Assembly: GCF_015709525.1 (NCBI RefSeq)
Contig: NZ_JADNRA010000034.1
Span: 62,001-126,000, forward strand
Source of the DNA: Methylocystis sp. L43
GTDB taxonomy: Bacteria; Pseudomonadota; Alphaproteobacteria; Rhizobiales; Beijerinckiaceae
Direction: 5' to 3'
DNA length: 64,000 nt
Shown here: positions 56,052 to 64,000 of the stretch, one piece after another
Layout: the number at the start of each line of letters is the position of its first letter
Position numbering within the stretch: the stretch's first letter is position 1
Notes under the pieces: generated by a model
Databases searched by the model: none
What the model was told of the DNA's origin: nothing
The model's input: the letters and a program-made list of their open reading frames with translations, nothing else
Position numbers and translations under genes: made by a program

Positions 56052-57308
56052 GTGACCCTTTCCTGTCTACGCAAGGCGCGCCGGGCCGCGCTTTGCGCCG
56101 TCTTCGCAGTGCTCGGCTCCCCGCTCGACGCGCAGTCCGCAGCGTCTGGCGTCGGCGCGGCCGACGAAGGGGGCCTGACGGCGCTCGAACTCCTCGGCAA
56201 GCGCGTGTTCGAAGACGCGAGCCTGTCGCGTCCGGCGGGCGTCTCCTGCGCCTCCTGCCATGACGCCGCGACGGCCTTTCAAGGCAATAATGGTTCGAGC
56301 GTCCCCGCCGTGGCGCGGGGTTCGCTGCCGACGTCTCTGGGCAAGCGCAATACGCCGTCGATCATGTATGCGTCCTTCGCGCCGCCTTTCGAATTCATCG
56401 ACGACAAGGACGAAGAGACCGGCAAGATCGAAAAAATTCCGGCTGGCGGACAGTTTTTCGATGGCCGCGCACACGATCTCCTCGCTCAGGTCGAAGGTCC
56501 GATGCTCGATCCGCTTGAGATGAACGCGCCATCGAAGCGCTTCGTCGTCGAGACGGTGCGCGATGGCGCCTACGCCGACCTTGCCCGCCAAGTCTATGGC
56601 GACAAAGTTTTCGCCGATCCGGACGCCGCTTTCGTGAAGCTCGCGCAAGCGGTCGTCGCTTTCGAGACGAGCGCGCGCTTTCATCCCTTCGCCTCCAAAT
56701 TCGACGATTATCTGCGCGGGCAAGCGCAGTTGACGGCGCTGGAGAAGAAAGGCTTCGAACTCTTCAAGGACCCGAAGAAAGGCAATTGCCTCGCCTGCCA
56801 CGCCGGCAAGGAAGATTCGCGCAGTCCGCAGGACTGGCTCTTCACCGACTTCACCTATGACGCGCTCGGCGGCCCAAGAAATAAAGCGATTCCGAGCGCG
56901 GCGAAGCCTGACTCGGCGCCCGATCTCGGCCTGTGCGCGCGGCCGAAACTCGCGGACGTCGCGCCTGCGGGTTTTAAGGTCGAGAGCGTCTGCGGCGCTT
57001 TCAAAGTGCCGACATTGCGCAACATCGCCGACACCGGCCCCTATCTGCACAATGGCGTCTTCGACAAGCTGCGCGACGTCGTCGCCTTTTATGCGACGCG
57101 CGACACCGATCCCGGCCGCTGGTATCCCAAAGACCGGCGCGGCAAACCGGAAAAATACGACGACCTGCCGGCCTCCGCGCATGACAACGTCAACGTCGAC
57201 GAGGTTCCCTACGATCGCAAGCCCGGGCAAAAGCCGCGGCTGTCCGAAAGGGACATCGACGCCATCGTCGCGTTTCTCGAAACATTGACCGATCGCCAAA
57301 AGCCTTGA
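56052..57308 (+). CDS. Di-haem cytochrome c peroxidase/MauG-family protein
   Basis: About 418 residues, start GTG 56052 (no good alternative). N-terminal signal (RRAALCAVFAVLGSPLDAQ), haem motifs VSCASCHDA (near residue 71) and GNCLACHAGK (near 252), and the family segment KVPTLRNIADTGPYLHNGVFDKLRDVVAFYATRD. It resembles but is distinct from the MbnH-like protein: the second haem region and a Lys/Asp-rich middle differ. The SmbP-like metal-binding protein follows on the same strand. Peroxidase or protein-oxidising activity not determinable. Confidence 0.85.
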   Translation: MTLSCLRKARRAALCAVFAVLGSPLDAQSAASGVGAADEGGLTALELLGKRVFEDASLSRPAGVSCASCHDAATAFQGNNGSSVPAVARGSLPTSLGKRNTPSIMYASFAPPFEFIDDKDEETGKIEKIPAGGQFFDGRAHDLLAQVEGPMLDPLEMNAPSKRFVVETVRDGAYADLARQVYGDKVFADPDAAFVKLAQAVVAFETSARFHPFASKFDDYLRGQAQLTALEKKGFELFKDPKKGNCLACHAGKEDSRSPQDWLFTDFTYDALGGPRNKAIPSAAKPDSAPDLGLCARPKLADVAPAGFKVESVCGAFKVPTLRNIADTGPYLHNGVFDKLRDVVAFYATRDTDPGRWYPKDRRGKPEKYDDLPASAHDNVNVDEVPYDRKPGQKPRLSERDIDAIVAFLETLTDRQKP

Positions 57309-57434
57309 AGCGCGACAGCGAGACGCAGAGGCGTCGCGGCTCTTGCGCGGAACCGGGTGCGCATTAAGCTACAAAAGCGGAGCTGACGGTAACGGTCGGC
57401 CCGGCGTTTAAGCAAGGATGTTGGGAGGGGGACT

Positions 57435-57773
57435 ATGATACGCAGAACGCTCATCGCCTTTATCTCGCTATCGGTCGCAGCATTGTTCTCGCCAATTGCG
57501 CTCGCGCAGGAAAATCATGTCGCCGAAGCGATCACCCATACACGCCAAGCGGTCGACGCCGGTCTTGATGGCAAGGCTGACGGGGTCGTCGAACACGCCA
57601 AGGAAGCTTTGAATCACGCTCAGGCCGCCCAGAAGGAAAAGTCGAACCGCTTCGTGCGCGCCGGCATCGTCCATCTGAAACAGGCGATCAAGTTTGGCGA
57701 AAAAGGCAACGCCAAGGGCGGCGTTAAGCACGCGAAAGAGGCGCTGGCGAAACTCGACCACGCCCCCCACTAG
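57435..57773 (+). CDS. SmbP-like small metal-binding protein
   Basis: A 112-residue secreted protein: signal peptide (SVAALFSPIALA), then a helical bundle built of repeated His-containing heptads (ENHVAEAITHTRQAVD, VEHAKEALNHAQAAQ, VHLKQAIKFG, VKHAKEALAKLDH). This is the pattern of SmbP from ammonia oxidisers, a periplasmic protein that binds several copper ions. It lies 126 bases after the di-haem peroxidase gene; the two may act together in copper handling. It overlaps murI (opposite strand) by four bases. Confidence 0.82.
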   Translation: MIRRTLIAFISLSVAALFSPIALAQENHVAEAITHTRQAVDAGLDGKADGVVEHAKEALNHAQAAQKEKSNRFVRAGIVHLKQAIKFGEKGNAKGGVKHAKEALAKLDHAPH

Positions 57774-58591
57774 GCGGTAGGGGCAAAAGCCGTCCACGCG
57801 AGGCCGTAGCGCGCGAGCGTTGCGGCGAGCGGCGCCGGGGGACGGGCGCCGCTCGTGAAGATGATGCCACGGGAGACCGGCTGGCGTCCCGGCGCATCCG
57901 CACCGAAGCGCTCGTCAAGCAATTGATCCGCGCGCCGCGCGATCGCCGGCGCGGGGTCGATCCACTCGACCGGCCAGGGCGCAAGCCGTTTGAACTCGTC
58001 GACCAGCAGCGGATAATGTGTGCAGGCGAGAACGATGGCGTCCGTGCGTCTGTCGTCTTCTTGCCTGAAGCAGGGCCCGATCTCGGCGCCGATGTCGGCG
58101 TCTCTCACGCCTTCCCCATGCATGTAGCTTTCGGCGAGACTCGCCAGGCGCTTCGAGCCGACGAGCGTCACCGAGCAATGCGCGGCGAATTGCGCGATGA
58201 GCTTTTGCGTATAGTCGCGCGCCACGGTGCCGGGCGTCCCCAGCACCGAGATCATCTTTGACCTTGTGCGCTCGGCCGCCGGCTTGATCGCCGGCACCGT
58301 GCCGACGAAAGGCAAGGCCGGCCAATGCAGGCGCAGATCGGGCAGGACAATCGTCGACGCGGTGTTGCAGGCGATGATGATCATGTCCGGCGCGTGATCG
58401 GCGATCAGCCCTTCCATGAGCTTCATCACGCGCTCGACGAGCGCCGGCTCCTCCCAGGACCCATAGGGGAAGCCGGCGTCATCCGCGCAATAGAGATAGT
58501 CCGCCGATGGCCGCAGCTTGACGATCTCGGCAAAGACCGTGAGGCCGCCGAGACCGGAATCGAAGACGAGGAGTTTGGGCGGACGGGTCAT
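57770..58591 (-). CDS. murI: Glutamate racemase
   Basis: A 273-residue enzyme making D-glutamate for peptidoglycan. Both catalytic cysteines are visible: IIIACNTASTIVLPDL (near residue 73) and IVLACTHYPLLVDE (near 187), with LVFDSGLGGLTVF near the N terminus. ATG 58591 was chosen; a longer frame upstream passes through the promoter of the next operon. Confidence 0.95.
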   Translation of the reverse strand: MTRPPKLLVFDSGLGGLTVFAEIVKLRPSADYLYCADDAGFPYGSWEEPALVERVMKLMEGLIADHAPDMIIIACNTASTIVLPDLRLHWPALPFVGTVPAIKPAAERTRSKMISVLGTPGTVARDYTQKLIAQFAAHCSVTLVGSKRLASLAESYMHGEGVRDADIGAEIGPCFRQEDDRRTDAIVLACTHYPLLVDEFKRLAPWPVEWIDPAPAIARRADQLLDERFGADAPGRQPVSRGIIFTSGARPPAPLAATLARYGLAWTAFAPTA

Positions 58592-58687
58592 GTGCGGCGA
58601 ATCTCGACGCGAATAGGACAAGATACCCGTGACAAGATCAACGCCGCCATATTGACTAGTTGGGTTGACCAGTTTAATATTTTCCTC

Positions 58688-58933
58688 ATGAGGGAAGTGC
58701 AAGCCTCGGACGCAAAGGCCCGCCTTGCGGAACTTTTGACGGCCGTTGAACGCGGCGAGACGATTGTCATCACTCGTCACGGACGTCGCATCGCGCGCCT
58801 AGCGCCGGAAACGGATCTTAAACAGGCTGAAATCGACCGGGCGGTAGATGATCTGGTGCGCTTTCGCGAACGCACTAAAAAAGCTCCGCTGGCTGAGGTG
58901 CTCGGCGCGCGCCATCACGGCCACAAATATTGA
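58688..58933 (+). CDS. Phd/YefM-family antitoxin
   Basis: An 81-residue antitoxin starting MREVQASDAKARLAELLTAV, with the family core GETIVITRHGRRIARLAPE for DNA binding and an acidic-basic tail for toxin neutralisation. Its stop overlaps the toxin start (TTGA). Confidence 0.88.
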   Translation: MREVQASDAKARLAELLTAVERGETIVITRHGRRIARLAPETDLKQAEIDRAVDDLVRFRERTKKAPLAEVLGARHHGHKY

Positions 58934-59334
58934 TCGGCTTCGTCGTCGATGCGTCGATCCTTGCAAGCTTCGCGCTTGCAGACGAACGACAGCCGCGTGC
59001 GCTCGCGGTTGTCGAGCGCCTGCGGAGCGAGACTGCGCTTGCGCCGTGCTTGCTGTTTTTTCAAATTCGCAATGTTCTGCTCGTCAGCGAGCGGCGCCAT
59101 CGACTGGCGTTGGAGGACACGGAAGAGCTTCTTCAGATCATCGCGCGCTTGCCGATAGCGATCGACTTCGATTGCGATGAGAGGCGCCTCATGCCGCTTG
59201 CACGCAAGCACAGGCTGACAGCTTACGACGCCGCCTATCTCGAACTCGCTCTTAGGGAAGGCGCTGCGCTCGCGACGCTCGACGCCGAATTGGAGCGCGC
59301 CGCGCGCGCGGAAGGCGTCGCGATTGTCGAATAG
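58930..59334 (+). CDS. VapC-like PIN-domain toxin
   Basis: A 134-residue PIN nuclease with acidic residues in MIGFVVDASILASFAL (Asp near 7), the Glu-equivalent site LFFQIRNVLL (here Gln rather than Glu), Asp in LTAYDAAYLELALR (near 99) and TLDAELERAA. Start TTG 58930 overlaps the antitoxin stop. It ends two bases before the truB stop on the opposite strand. Confidence 0.88.
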   Translation: MIGFVVDASILASFALADERQPRALAVVERLRSETALAPCLLFFQIRNVLLVSERRHRLALEDTEELLQIIARLPIAIDFDCDERRLMPLARKHRLTAYDAAYLELALREGAALATLDAELERAARAEGVAIVE

Positions 59335-59336
59335 GC

Positions 59337-60239
59337 TCAGAACGGCAGATTGAAAACCCGCGCCGGCGCGAGCGCGCCTTGGACGATTTCGCCGAAGGCG
59401 ACCGGCACGCCGCCGCAAGCGGCGTAGACGATGCCCTCATGCGGCGCGTCGCGGCCGCGCAAAATCACCGAGCCGCCGCGCCGCAGTCGCGCCGCCATGT
59501 CGCGATCGACGACGACGCAGGGCAGTTCGGCCAATCCGGCTTCGACCGACAGCAGCGCCTCTGCGGCCATGTTCTGATTTTCGATCTCGTCGAGCGTGTA
59601 GGCGTCGTCCTCGACGAAGGGACCGACGCGGGTGCGTCTCAGCGCCGTGACATGGCCGAAACAGCCCAGAACCCGACCGAGATCACGGGCAATCGCGCGC
59701 ACATAGGCGCCCTTGCCGCATTCCATGACGAAGGTCGCCTCGTCGCCAGACGCGTCGATCAGCGTCAGCGAGCGGATCTTGACGACGCGCGGCTTCAAAT
59801 CGACCTGCTCGCCCTCGCGGGCGATGTCATAGGCGCGCTCGCCGGCGATTTTGATCGCCGAGAACTGCGGCGGAGTCTGCAAAATCTCGCCGACGAACTG
59901 CGGCAGCAGAACTTCGATCGCGGCGCGCTCCGGCCGTATGGCGCTCTCTCGCACGCCGCGGCCGTCGGCGTCGTCAGTGTCGGTCTCGACGCCCCAACGC
60001 ACGGTGAAGCGATAGGCCTTCTCGCCGTCCTGAACGAAAGGCACGGTTTTGGTCGCTTCCCCGAAGGCGACGGGAAGAATGCCGGATGCGAGCGGATCGA
60101 GCGTGCCCGCATGCCCGGCTTTTTGGGCGTTATAGATGCGCTTGAGGCGCGACACCGCCTGTGTGGACGTCAGGCCGACAGGCTTATCCAGCGCCAACCA
60201 GCCGTCGACGACGACTCGGTCCGATTTTTTTTTGCTCAT
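59337..60239 (-). CDS. truB: tRNA pseudouridine(55) synthase
   Basis: A 300-residue TruB. The catalytic-Asp motif is [17 protein letters not shown] (Asp near 48), with the later [18 protein letters not shown] and [11 protein letters not shown] typical of the family, and a C-terminal PUA-like part. It modifies U55 in the T-loop of tRNAs. It overlaps rbfA by ATGA in the usual truB-rbfA-infB order. Confidence 0.96.
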   Translation of the reverse strand: MSKKKSDRVVVDGWLALDKPVGLTSTQAVSRLKRIYNAQKAGHAGTLDPLASGILPVAFGEATKTVPFVQDGEKAYRFTVRWGVETDTDDADGRGVRESAIRPERAAIEVLLPQFVGEILQTPPQFSAIKIAGERAYDIAREGEQVDLKPRVVKIRSLTLIDASGDEATFVMECGKGAYVRAIARDLGRVLGCFGHVTALRRTRVGPFVEDDAYTLDEIENQNMAAEALLSVEAGLAELPCVVVDRDMAARLRRGGSVILRGRDAPHEGIVYAACGGVPVAFGEIVQGALAPARVFNLPF

Positions 60240-60664
60240 TCCTCAACGCCATCCTCTTTGGCGTCGTCGCCATCGGCGAGATCGCGCTTCACACGGTCGG
60301 AACTGAGCAGCGCCTCGATGCGCGACACATTGTCGAATGTGTCGTCGATGCGAAAGCGGATTTCGGGCGCGAACTTCAAATTCACCTCTTGCACAATCTC
60401 CCCGCGCAAAAATCGCTTGTGGCGATCCAGCGCGGCGAGCACCTCCGGCTCATCCTTGCCGCCAAGCGGAACGACGTAAATCGTCGCAAGCTTGAGATCG
60501 GGACTCATCTTCACCCGCGAAACGGTCACGACGTGCTGTTCGAGCACCGGATCGGTGATTTCGCCCCGTGTGAGCAGCCGGGCGGCGGCGTGGCGGACGA
60601 GTTCGCCGACGCGCAACATGCGCTGCGACGGCGCGCCGGCCTGTGAGTGATGAGCTCTGGACAT
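60236..60664 (-). CDS. rbfA: Ribosome-binding factor A
   Basis: A 142-residue KH-like protein needed for 16S rRNA 5' end maturation. Conserved segments: [58 protein letters not shown] 60664 follows the family start; the upstream frame runs into an intergenic repeat. Confidence 0.95.
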   Translation of the reverse strand: MSRAHHSQAGAPSQRMLRVGELVRHAAARLLTRGEITDPVLEQHVVTVSRVKMSPDLKLATIYVVPLGGKDEPEVLAALDRHKRFLRGEIVQEVNLKFAPEIRFRIDDTFDNVSRIEALLSSDRVKRDLADGDDAKEDGVEE

Positions 60665-60766
60665 TTTGGACCCGGTAATTGCAGTCGTCTTACGCCCGCG
60701 CCTGTGGCGGACATCCCGCGGATGAAGCGTAATGAATGGAAGGTAGCGCGGCTCAGCGCGACGAGG

Positions 60767-60789
60767 ATGGCCGGGACATGCCCGGCCAT
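60767..60789. repeat. Short REP-like palindrome between infB and rbfA
   Basis: ATGGCCGGG (60767-60775) and CCCGGCCAT (60781-60789) form a 9-bp stem with a 5-base loop, a common alphaproteobacterial REP-like sequence. It lies in the 154-base gap of the operon. Confidence 0.7.
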
Positions 60790-60818
60790 GATGTTTCGCC
60801 GCGGCGCAGCGCCGCCGC

Positions 60819-63437
60819 TTACAGCGTTCGCTTGATTTCCTCGACGCGATAGCACTCGATGACGTCGCCGGCGCGCATGTCCTGGTAGTTCTCGAAGGCC
60901 ATGCCGCATTCCTGTCCCGCGGCGACTTCCTTGACCTCGTCCTTGAAGCGCTTGAGCGTCGAGAGCTTGCCCTCGTGCACGACGACATTGTCGCGGATGA
61001 GCCGCACATTGGCGCCGCGCTCGACATTGCCATCCGTCACGCGGCAGCCGGCGACCTTGCCGATCTTCGAAATGTCGAAGACCTCGAGGATCGTCGCATT
61101 GCCGAGCAGAGTTTCGCGCAGCGTCGGCGCCAACAGCCCGGACATCGCCGCTTTCACGTCATCCACGAGATTGTAGATGATGTTGTAATAGCGGATCTCG
61201 ATGCCGGAGCGTTCGGCCGCGTCCCGCGCCTCTTTGTGCGCGCGCACATTGAAGCCGATAACCGCGGCGTTGGAGGCCTCGGCGAGCGAAATATCCGATT
61301 CCGAGATGCCGCCGACGCCGGCATGCACGATGCGCGCCCCGACCTCTTCGGTGCCGAGCTTTTCGAGCGCCGCGGCGATGGCTTCGACCGAGCCCTGGAC
61401 GTCGCCCTTGATGACCAGGGGGAATTCCTTGCGTCCGGCCGTCTTGAGCTGGCTCATCATATCGGAAAGCGAACCGCGCGCCGACCCGCCGCGCGCGGCG
61501 ATCTTGTCGCGCTTCATCCGCTCGCGATATTCGGCGATCTCCCGGGCGCGGGCTTCCGACTCGACGACCGCCACGCGGTCGCCGGCTTCCGGCGTGCCGC
61601 TGAAGCCCAGAATCTCCACCGGGAAGCTCGGACCGGCTTCGGGACGCGCGACCCCCTTGTCATCGAGCAACGCGCGCACGCGGCCCCACTGGGTTCCGGC
61701 GACGACAATGTCGCCGACGTGAAGCGTGCCGCGCTGAACCAGCATGGTCGCCACAGGCCCTCGGCCCCGGTCGAGCCGCGCCTCGATGACCGTGCCTTCG
61801 GCGGCGCGATCGGCGTTGGCCTTGAGGTCGAGCACCTCCGACTGCAGCGCGATCAGCTCGAGCAGCTTGTCGAGATTGGTCTTCTGCTTCGCCGAGACTT
61901 CGACCTCGAGCGTTTCGCCGCCCATGGATTCGACCTGCACTTCATACTGCAGCAGCTCGGTGCGCACCCGCTCAGGCTTGGCGTCCGGCTTGTCGATCTT
62001 GTTGATGGCGACGATCAGCGGCACATGCGCGGCGCGGGCGTGATTGATCGCCTCGATCGTCTGCGGCATGACGCCGTCATCGGCCGCGACGACCAGCACC
62101 ACGATGTCCGTCACCTTGGCGCCGCGGGCGCGCATGGCCGTAAAGGCGGCGTGGCCGGGCGTGTCGATGAAGGTGATGGCGTGACCGTTCGGGGCCGTCA
62201 CCTGATAGGCGCCGATATGCTGGGTGATGCCGCCCGCTTCACCGGAGACGACATTGGCCTGGCGAATGGCGTCGAGCAACGACGTTTTGCCGTGATCGAC
62301 GTGGCCCATGATCGTGACGACCGGCGGACGCGCCGTGAGATCGACGTCGACGTCGGGCGTGTCGAACAGGCCTTCCTCGACGTCGGATTCGGCGACGCGC
62401 TTGACCGTGTGGCCCATCTCTTCCGCGACGAGCTGCGCCGTATCAGCGTCGACGACGTCGTTTATCTTGTGCATCTCGCCCTGCTTCATCAGCAGGCGGA
62501 TGACGTCGACCGCTCGCTCCGACATGCGGTTCGCGAGTTCCTGAATGGTGATCGTCTCGGGGAGGATCACCTCGCGCAGAACTTTTTCCTTCTGCTCCAC
62601 CTGGCCGCGGAACAGCCGCTGCTGACGGCGCTTGAAGGAAGCGACGGAGCGCGTGCGTTCTTCGTCGGTTCCGGCCGTGGCGGTGGAGACCGTCAGCCGT
62701 CCGCGATCTTTCATCGCGCCGCCGCGAGAAGGGGTCGGGCGCGGCGGCGGAGGCGGCGTGAAGCCGCCGATCGTGCGCACGGGCGGACGTCGCACCGCGG
62801 TTTCGCCTTCGGTGCGAACGGGGGCGCGCGCCCCCGTCGAACCAGGCGCGGCAGCCGCAACCGGAGCGCGCGGCGCCGCAACGCCGGCGGCGTCGCCGGG
62901 CAGCCGGCGACGGGCCTCTTCTTCGGACTTGCGTTTCGATTCCGCTTCGCGCGCGAGACGCTCTTCTTCCTCGCGCTTGCGCGCGTCGGCGGCGGCGCGC
63001 TCAGCGTGCTCGCGCGCCTCGCGTTCGCTGCGGGCCTTGGCGTCGATTTCGGCGCGGCGGCGATCTTCCTCTTCGCGCGATTTCGCGTCGACCAGCGCGC
63101 GGGCGCGCGCCTCGCGCTCCTCATCGGTCAACGCGCGCAGCACGACGCCGGACCCGGAGCGCGGCGCTGGCGCCGAACGCTGGGTCTCGGATCTCGGCGC
63201 GGCCTTCGGCGGCGGCGCCGGCGGCTCCGCAATCGGGGCCGTCGCGCCGGCCGGCTTCGCCGGTTCGGCATGTCCGGGCGCGCGGCGTTTCACCTTCTCG
63301 ACCACGACCACTTTTGAGCGGCCATGGGAGAAGCTCTGACGGACCATGCCGTGCTCGACCGGTCGCTGCTTCAAGTGCAGCGTCTTCGACGGCGCGACGG
63401 TCAGAGTTTTGTCGCCGCTGTTCTCGCCTTCGCTCAT
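60819..63437 (-). CDS. infB: Translation initiation factor IF-2
   Basis: An 872-residue factor. The N-terminal ~350 residues are a charged Arg/Glu/Ala coiled coil with Pro-rich linkers; then come the IF2-N motif, the GTPase domain with [16 protein letters not shown] (P loop near residue 375), DTPGHAAF and NKIDKPDA, and C-terminal domains with [10 protein letters not shown]. It places initiator tRNA on the ribosome. Length and order normal. Confidence 0.97.
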   Translation of the reverse strand: MSEGENSGDKTLTVAPSKTLHLKQRPVEHGMVRQSFSHGRSKVVVVEKVKRRAPGHAEPAKPAGATAPIAEPPAPPPKAAPRSETQRSAPAPRSGSGVVLRALTDEEREARARALVDAKSREEEDRRRAEIDAKARSEREAREHAERAAADARKREEEERLAREAESKRKSEEEARRRLPGDAAGVAAPRAPVAAAAPGSTGARAPVRTEGETAVRRPPVRTIGGFTPPPPPRPTPSRGGAMKDRGRLTVSTATAGTDEERTRSVASFKRRQQRLFRGQVEQKEKVLREVILPETITIQELANRMSERAVDVIRLLMKQGEMHKINDVVDADTAQLVAEEMGHTVKRVAESDVEEGLFDTPDVDVDLTARPPVVTIMGHVDHGKTSLLDAIRQANVVSGEAGGITQHIGAYQVTAPNGHAITFIDTPGHAAFTAMRARGAKVTDIVVLVVAADDGVMPQTIEAINHARAAHVPLIVAINKIDKPDAKPERVRTELLQYEVQVESMGGETLEVEVSAKQKTNLDKLLELIALQSEVLDLKANADRAAEGTVIEARLDRGRGPVATMLVQRGTLHVGDIVVAGTQWGRVRALLDDKGVARPEAGPSFPVEILGFSGTPEAGDRVAVVESEARAREIAEYRERMKRDKIAARGGSARGSLSDMMSQLKTAGRKEFPLVIKGDVQGSVEAIAAALEKLGTEEVGARIVHAGVGGISESDISLAEASNAAVIGFNVRAHKEARDAAERSGIEIRYYNIIYNLVDDVKAAMSGLLAPTLRETLLGNATILEVFDISKIGKVAGCRVTDGNVERGANVRLIRDNVVVHEGKLSTLKRFKDEVKEVAAGQECGMAFENYQDMRAGDVIECYRVEEIKRTL

Positions 63438-63468
63438 CCAGTTCCCAATCCTGGGTCGCTACGACCCG

Positions 63469-64000
63469 TTAATTTCTGTCTGCGCAGCCGTTCGGCTTCG
63501 CCTCGTTTTCGTCATCCGCCGCCGTCGCGCCGTCGATGCATACGCCCCGATAGGCTGCGAGTCGACGGCATCGCGCGATGAAAGCCGTCGTCGGACCGCT
63601 CCCGGCGAGGGCAGCATGTATCACATTTGTGCGGCCCAACGCCAAATCCAATTGCAGCGATGAAAATAAGCCGATGACGGGGGTCGTCGATCCCGCGCGC
63701 CGGGCGGCTTGGGCAAGCTTGCGCTTGCCGTCCTCGCCGCCGTCGCGCGCTTCGATCAGCGCGCGGACAGATCCTTGCGCGAGGGCGTCGGCGACCTTGC
63801 CGAAGCCGGCCGCAACGGCGCCCGCCTTATTGGCCAGCGACAGCATCTGCAGACAATCGGTTTCGAGCAATCGGTCGACGTCCTCGGCCAATTGCGGCGC
63901 AGCGTCGACCTGCGTCTTCAGCGCGCGCGCGAACAGACGCTTTTGCACCGCCTGCGCAACGACGTCGGCGCGCGCCGTCACCCAGACGCCGCGGCCCGGA
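63469..64000 (-). CDS. YlxR/DUF448 plus L7Ae-like RNA-binding protein (5' end outside window)
   Basis: The frame is open to the window edge. The segment GRGVWVTARADVVAQAV just inside the edge is the end of a YlxR (DUF448) domain, and the following region (LSLANKAGAVAAGFGKV; GSVRALIEARDGGEDGKRKL; TPVIGLFSS) is L7Ae-like RNA-binding. This fusion is standard between nusA and infB in alphaproteobacteria. The start at GTG 63981 would truncate YlxR, so the gene is partial here. Confidence 0.9.
   Translation of the reverse strand, partial: PGRGVWVTARADVVAQAVQKRLFARALKTQVDAAPQLAEDVDRLLETDCLQMLSLANKAGAVAAGFGKVADALAQGSVRALIEARDGGEDGKRKLAQAARRAGSTTPVIGLFSSLQLDLALGRTNVIHAALAGSGPTTAFIARCRRLAAYRGVCIDGATAADDENEAKPNGCADRN

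Noticed and set aside
60975-63317. Very long open frame (about 780 codons) on the plus strand opposite infB
   Set aside because: It mirrors the GC-rich codons of infB, which has full IF-2 motifs; the antisense product has no recognisable domain and no start signal.

Overview
The window looks like the chromosome of an alphaproteobacterial (type II) methanotroph, most likely Methylocystis or a close relative. The evidence is a lanthanide-type methanol dehydrogenase operon (xoxFGJ) with its PQQ-linked accessory genes, a methanobactin locus whose precursor has the two-XC core typical of Methylocystis, a high-GC sequence, and Rhizobiales-style housekeeping genes (cobST, class I lysyl-tRNA synthetase, DUF971, DUF6156, BolA). 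No tRNA, rRNA, CRISPR array, insertion sequence or prophage was found.

Layout. 1-8.3 kb: xoxF-xoxG-xoxJ and a CxxxCW rhodanese-like gene on the minus strand, divergent from a zinc metallohydrolase and a SoxYZ-like carrier of the quinoprotein relay set, then a SorAB sulfite dehydrogenase. 8.4-13.3 kb: cobT, an FmdB-type zinc ribbon, cobS, a J-domain protein, bolA and a DUF6156 gene. 13.5-17.9 kb: serC and serA with a vapBC toxin-antitoxin module between them, then an L,D-transpeptidase.

18.4-32.9 kb is the centrepiece, a complete two-armed methanobactin system. The minus-strand arm (DUF2946-like gene, mbnP, mbnH, mbnT, mbnE) looks like the uptake and copper-handling side: outer-membrane receptor, periplasmic binding protein and the MbnP/MbnH metal pair. 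The plus-strand arm (a second small Cys-rich gene, mbnI sigma factor, mbnA, mbnB, mbnC, mbnM, mbnF, mbnS) holds regulation, precursor, the Fe-dependent heterocycle-forming MbnBC, MATE exporter, flavin monooxygenase and sulfotransferase. The sigma-factor reading frame runs without a stop codon straight into mbnA in the same frame. The anti-sigma gene mbnR is not seen, and the receptor lacks the N-terminal signalling (STN) domain that a FecI-type sigma factor usually depends on. A strong 17-bp stem-loop separates mbnA from mbnB.

33-46.7 kb: moaA, a hydroxyacid dehydrogenase, an OprB porin, lysS, small hydrolases, a RoxA-like di-heme cytochrome, TspO and several envelope proteins. 47-50.8 kb: a small lipoprotein, an AhpD-like protein, an AT-richer two-gene cassette overlapping the end of pyrG, and pyrG. 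50.9-59.3 kb: secG with a long repetitive tail, leuB, folE, a Pro/Ala-rich membrane protein, a second di-heme peroxidase beside a SmbP-like metal-binding protein, murI and a Phd/VapC module. 59.3-64 kb: the truB-rbfA-infB-ylxR translation operon, running off the window end. Several families of palindromic intergenic repeats are scattered throughout.
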